A stretch of DNA of 64,000 nt, from contig CAUYUJ010004334.1 of NCBI GenBank assembly GCA_963575745.1, positions 1 through 64,000 on the forward strand. The letters are read 5' to 3'. Shown one piece after another: positions 60,965 to 64,000 of this stretch (position 1 is its first letter; each line of letters opens with the position of its first letter). The notes beneath the pieces are model-generated. The model saw only the letters and a list, made by a program, of their open reading frames with translations, was not told the origin of the DNA and did no database searches. A program made the position numbers and the translations under genes. Source of the DNA: Prorocentrum cordatum (Eukaryota > Sar > Dinophyceae > Prorocentrales > Prorocentraceae).

Positions 60965-62060
60965 TGCAGTCCAGTCGTTGCGAGGCCCTTTGGGCGCTTC
61001 TTTGTGGCCTCTTAGGGGGGGGGGGGGGGGCTCTTGGGGCCTCTTCCGCGCTGAGCTTTTTTGGTGCCTCTTGGGCTTCTTGGGGGCGTCCTGGGCCGTC
61101 ATGGGGCGCTCTTGCGGCGCGTGGCCAATTCGGGGGCCAGTCAGGGGGCCTCTCGCGGCCGTTTTGGGGCTTTCTCGGGGCGGGCCAGCTTGGGCCGTCA
61201 CGGAGGCCTTTTGATTGTTTCTTGGGCCGTCTTGGGGCCGCTCTGGAGGCTGCTCGGGCTGTGCAGGGGTTTAAAAGCACGCGATGCTCGGTGGTGTTTA
61301 TGCGAGAAGCGGCGCGCAGCTCCCAGCGCGACAAAGCAGACCCGCTCTGCCCCGCCTGCTTGCGGGCAGATGTGGCGCCGCCGTGGAAAAGTGTTCAAAT
61401 GTGGAAGGTGTGGGCGATGGTTGGCGCGACCTGCTCGGCTGCCGCGCGCGCGCGCCGCTCCGCCTTGCACTCCCCGGCGCTTCTGGGCGGCCTCATGGGG
61501 GGCTCTTGGGATGGGGGGCTCTTGAAAGCCTCGCGGGGGCTTCTTGGAGCGCCATCGGGGCCGATTTAGGGCCTACTGGGGCTTCTCGTTGACGTCTCGC
61601 GCCGGTTTGGGGCGCTCTTGCGCCGCCAGGCCCCTTCGGGGGCCCTATTGGAGGCTTCTCGCGGCCACCCGGGGGCTCTCTTGGAGTCCTGTTGGGTCGC
61701 CCTGAGGGCCCCTTGGACCGTCTGGGGGGCATCTTCTGGCCGTCTCGGTGCCCTCCTGAGCAATCCTTGGGCCCCTGTGGGGGCCTCTTCTGCCGTCTTT
61801 GGGTTTTCCTGGAGGCTGCTTGGGCCGCCGTGGCCCCCTGGGAGCCGAAAGAGGCGAGAACGCGACGCACTTTTAAAACGCCAACGGAAAATCAATGATT
61901 TTGGTTCTTGGAGGCGCTCTTCTGGGTCCTCGCGGGGCCCTCTTGGGCCGTTTTGGGGGTCTCACGGGCCCTCTTGCGACCATCTTGAACCGTCGCGGGG
62001 CCGTCTCGGGCCGCCCCGGGGCCATTTTGGGCCATCTTGAGGGGGCCCCAAGAAGCCCAA
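60965..62060. repeat. TCTTGGGGCC minisatellite array
   Basis: Degenerate GCCTCTTGGGG and GGCCGTCTTGGGG units every 10-12 bases, broken by unrelated sequence at about 61265-61480 and an AT-richer island at 61860-61912 (ACTTTTAAAACGCCAACGG). A G14 run lies at about 61017-61030. Confidence 0.85.
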
Positions 62061-62064
62061 GAGT

Positions 62065-62380
62065 CCGAACTTGTTGATTTTCCATTGGTTCTGTGTAGGT
62101 TTGAGGCCCCAGAAGGACGGCCGCCACCTTTGGCGCGGCGCCGCGGCGCAACTCCCGGGGGGGGGGGGCGGGGAGACATGATGTTGCGAAGAAGTACGAT
62201 ATGTGGCGATTTGGCAATCATTGGATACATTGGATACGCTGCATTATCGCCTCCGCAGAAAACGCCGCCGCTCAGCGCGTCACTTCCCGACGTGAATTCA
62301 TCGGCTTCCGCCGCGCCGCCGACCACTCGGGGCGGCAGTTATCGCCCCCCGCGCGGCCTGTCCGGACAGCCTGCGAGGCC
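62065..62380. other. unassigned sequence inside the array region
   Basis: It starts with an island like those in the array (GTTGATTTTCCATTGGTTC), then unrelated sequence including GATACATTGGATACGC. No gene. Confidence 0.4.
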
Positions 62381-62429
62381 CCTCTAGCTTTGGGGCCTTC
62401 TTTGGACCGCCCTGCCGCCACCCCCGGGC

Positions 62430-63400
62430 CGTTGCTAAGGTTTCTGGGGCCTTCGTGGGTCGCGGGGCCTTTTCGGAGAGTCTCTTGGGGTGCCAGAGAT
62501 CGATCTTGGAGGTTTGCTGGGCCGTTGCGGGCCTCGTGGAAGCCCGAGATGCGAACGTGTTGAATGTGCGCTTTCCGAAGGGACTGGGGCGGTTTCTGCT
62601 TCTGGAGGCTTGCTTGCAGCGCCTCGTGGTCGCGCGTGCAGCGTCTTGGGCGCCCATGGGGTTGTCTGGAGGTAATTCTGGGCGGTTTGGACCGAATCGC
62701 CCCCCGCGTGGGGCGTCTTGGCTACCTTTGGGAGCCCTCTTGCCTCGTTGTGGAGCCCTCCTGGGGCCGCCCTGCGGCTTCCCTGGGCCGCTGCCATGGT
62801 TTCTGGAGACTTCGCGGATCGCCCAGAAGCCCCATTGGAGCTGTGGGGGGGGCCCCTTCGGGTGACAGGGGTCGATTTTGGAGGTGTATTGGGCAGTTGT
62901 GGGTCTCGTGGAAGCCCAAGAAGCGAACGTGCTGAAAATTCACGTTTTCCTTCCAGGGAATGGGGCGGGTTTTTGCTTCTGGCTGCCTGCTTGTAGCACC
63001 TCGTGGTCGCGCGCGCAACGTCTTGGACACCCATGGGGCCGTCTGGCGGCGATTTTGGGCGGTTTGGACCGAATCGCCCCCCGCGTGGGCCGTCCGGACA
63101 GCCTCTGGTGGCCCTCTTGCCCCGTCTTGGGGCCTTCTTGGGGCCGTCTTGCGGCTTTCCCAAGCCGTTGCCATGGTTTCTAGGGCCTTCGTGGATCGCC
63201 CGGGCGCCGTCGTGGAGCCTTTTTGAAGGCGTCTTCGGCTGGCGGGGGTCGATCTTCGAGGTTTATTGGGCCGTCGTGGATCTCGTGGAAGCCGAATGGG
63301 CGAATCTGGTGAGAATGTACGTCTTCCTTTTCGGAAATGAAGCGATTGTTGTTTCTGGAGAGCTTCTTCGGGGCGCCTCGTAACATTCTCCCACTGGAGA
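62430..63400. repeat. about 375-bp higher-order tandem repeat
   Basis: Three successive units are built from TCTTGGGGCC-type words. Landmarks: CGATCTTGGAGG at 62501, CGATTTTGGAGG at 62873 and CGATCTTCGAGG at 63250 (spacing 372 and 377). Others are GCCATGGTTTCT-type words at about 62432, 62801 and 63168, and GGTTTGGACCGAATCGCCCC at about 62684 and 63062. Each unit has one AT-richer island (GAACGTGTTGAATGTGCG, GAACGTGCTGAAAATTCACG, GAATGTACGTCTTCC). Confidence 0.9.
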
Positions 63401-63404
63401 CTCA

Positions 63405-63640
63405 CGGGGCCGCGTGGAGGCAATCTTCGGCGTTTTGGGACGATCTTTTGTGGACTCGTAGCTCTCTTAGACCGTTCCGGGCACCTTTGGAACCTTTTTG
63501 GCTTGTTTTGGGGCTTCCTGAGGCCCCATGCGCGTGGATGATGGACCCCCCCCCCAAAAAAAAACACGGCCGGACCGGGCCCCTAGGAGAGGGGTCTTGG
63601 GGGGGCATCTCACGCGCCGTGACCCCCAGGGGTCGGCGGA
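63405..63640. repeat. tail of the TCTTGGGG array
   Basis: Decaying TCTTGGG, TTTTGGGGCTTCC words ending in a C9/A9 junction at about 63548-63565. Confidence 0.6.
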
Positions 63641-63805
63641 TTTTTCGAGACTCCTCTTGGACAGTACTGCGTTACTGAATGTTGTAACCGTTTCTGTGAC
63701 ATACTATGATATTACCATATGATTGCAATGATGGACGTTCTGGTTTGTCTTCTTTGATCTGCCTTCGCCTATTCGATTTCATTTCGTATAATTTGGCGCT
63801 GAGGA

Positions 63806-63910
63806 CATAAAAAGCACACCGGTAGGTCGGCCGCCAAGAACATTATAGATGTTGATACATTTTACTTCCATGAGAAATCGGAAGACACAGAGTACGACAC
63901 ATGCAAAGCA
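63806..63910 (+). CDS. possible terminal exon (35 codons)
   Basis: Directly after a pyrimidine-rich stretch and GCTGAG (63801-63806), a frame reads HKKHTGRSAAKNIIDVDTFY then FHEKSEDTEYDTCKA and ends at TAA (about 63908-63910). Composition is protein-like and the region is far less GC-rich than the rest of the window. AG followed by G fits the dinoflagellate intron 3' end. No upstream exon or start is visible, and a TGA stands in frame just before it, so without splicing it cannot be translated. The product is unknown. Confidence 0.25.
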
Positions 63911-64000
63911 TAATTCTCATGACGCGCGCGATGGAGAAAAAAAAAAACAAAAAAAAACGCCTTCTTTCACGTTGTCATGTTGACTGTATATTCTTTCTTT
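63911..64000. other. AT-rich end of window
   Basis: A-rich run (63936-63957) and T-rich end. Nothing further is supported. Confidence 0.5.

Noticed and set aside
62722-63567. 281-codon minus-strand frame in the 375-bp repeat
   Set aside because: Arg/Pro-rich translation of the TCTTGGGG array; units differ in length by amounts not divisible by three.
1-64000. tRNA, 5S, rRNA or snRNA genes
   Set aside because: No internal promoter pairs with a cloverleaf and no recognisable rRNA segment was noticed by eye. A covariance-model search was not possible, so this is only an absence of visible evidence.

Overview
This window looks like a piece of dinoflagellate nuclear genome. The strongest evidence is a 22-nt match to the dinoflagellate spliced-leader exon at 32958-32979. 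Also consistent are the GC-rich sequence with long GGA/TCC tracts, several large LINE-type reverse transcriptases, abundant microsatellites, and the absence of any recognisable compact host gene set. A run of exactly 100 N (49397-49496) marks a scaffold gap. The species cannot be named from the sequence.

Almost all supportable coding sequence belongs to non-LTR retrotransposons. On the minus strand, 21440-19850 is the 3' end of one LINE (zinc motif, RNase H, C-terminal zinc motif), followed by 19732-16490, a 1080-residue uninterrupted RT plus RNase H frame. On the plus strand, 22543-27438 is a LINE of a different type: endonuclease, RT with a G-patch-like segment, C2H2 fingers, then a conserved-looking C-terminal domain. 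The plus-strand element at 32945-39398 is the centrepiece. It is apparently complete from a spliced leader at its 5' end to a short A tail, sits inside a TCTTGGGGC-type minisatellite array, and is flanked by a 12-bp direct repeat. Its catalytic residues are broken in several places, so it is a full-length but dead copy.

The rest is dominated by small non-autonomous elements. I recognise several families of about 145-230 bp with terminal inverted repeats, present two to five times each, plus single-copy foldbacks. Seven of these copies lie between 47.1 and 50.3 kb. Other repeats are a 72/73-bp tandem array (8.67-9.26 kb), minisatellites built on TCTTGGGGCC (13.2-14.5, 32.7-33.0, 39.4-39.7, 53.5-54.1 and 61-63.5 kb), a higher-order repeat of about 375 bp (62.4-63.4 kb), a pentamer GCAAN array (52.6-53.0 kb), a 12-bp GTCGCC array (50.9-51.4 kb), CAT/GAT tracts and GATC-rich stretches.

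Three non-transposon coding remnants of unknown function (5.1-5.9, 58.3-60.0 and 60.7-60.95 kb) keep protein-like reading frames broken by stops and frameshifts, several at homopolymers. A short possible terminal exon lies at 63806-63910. Everything else is either simple sequence or stretches in which I see nothing I can support.
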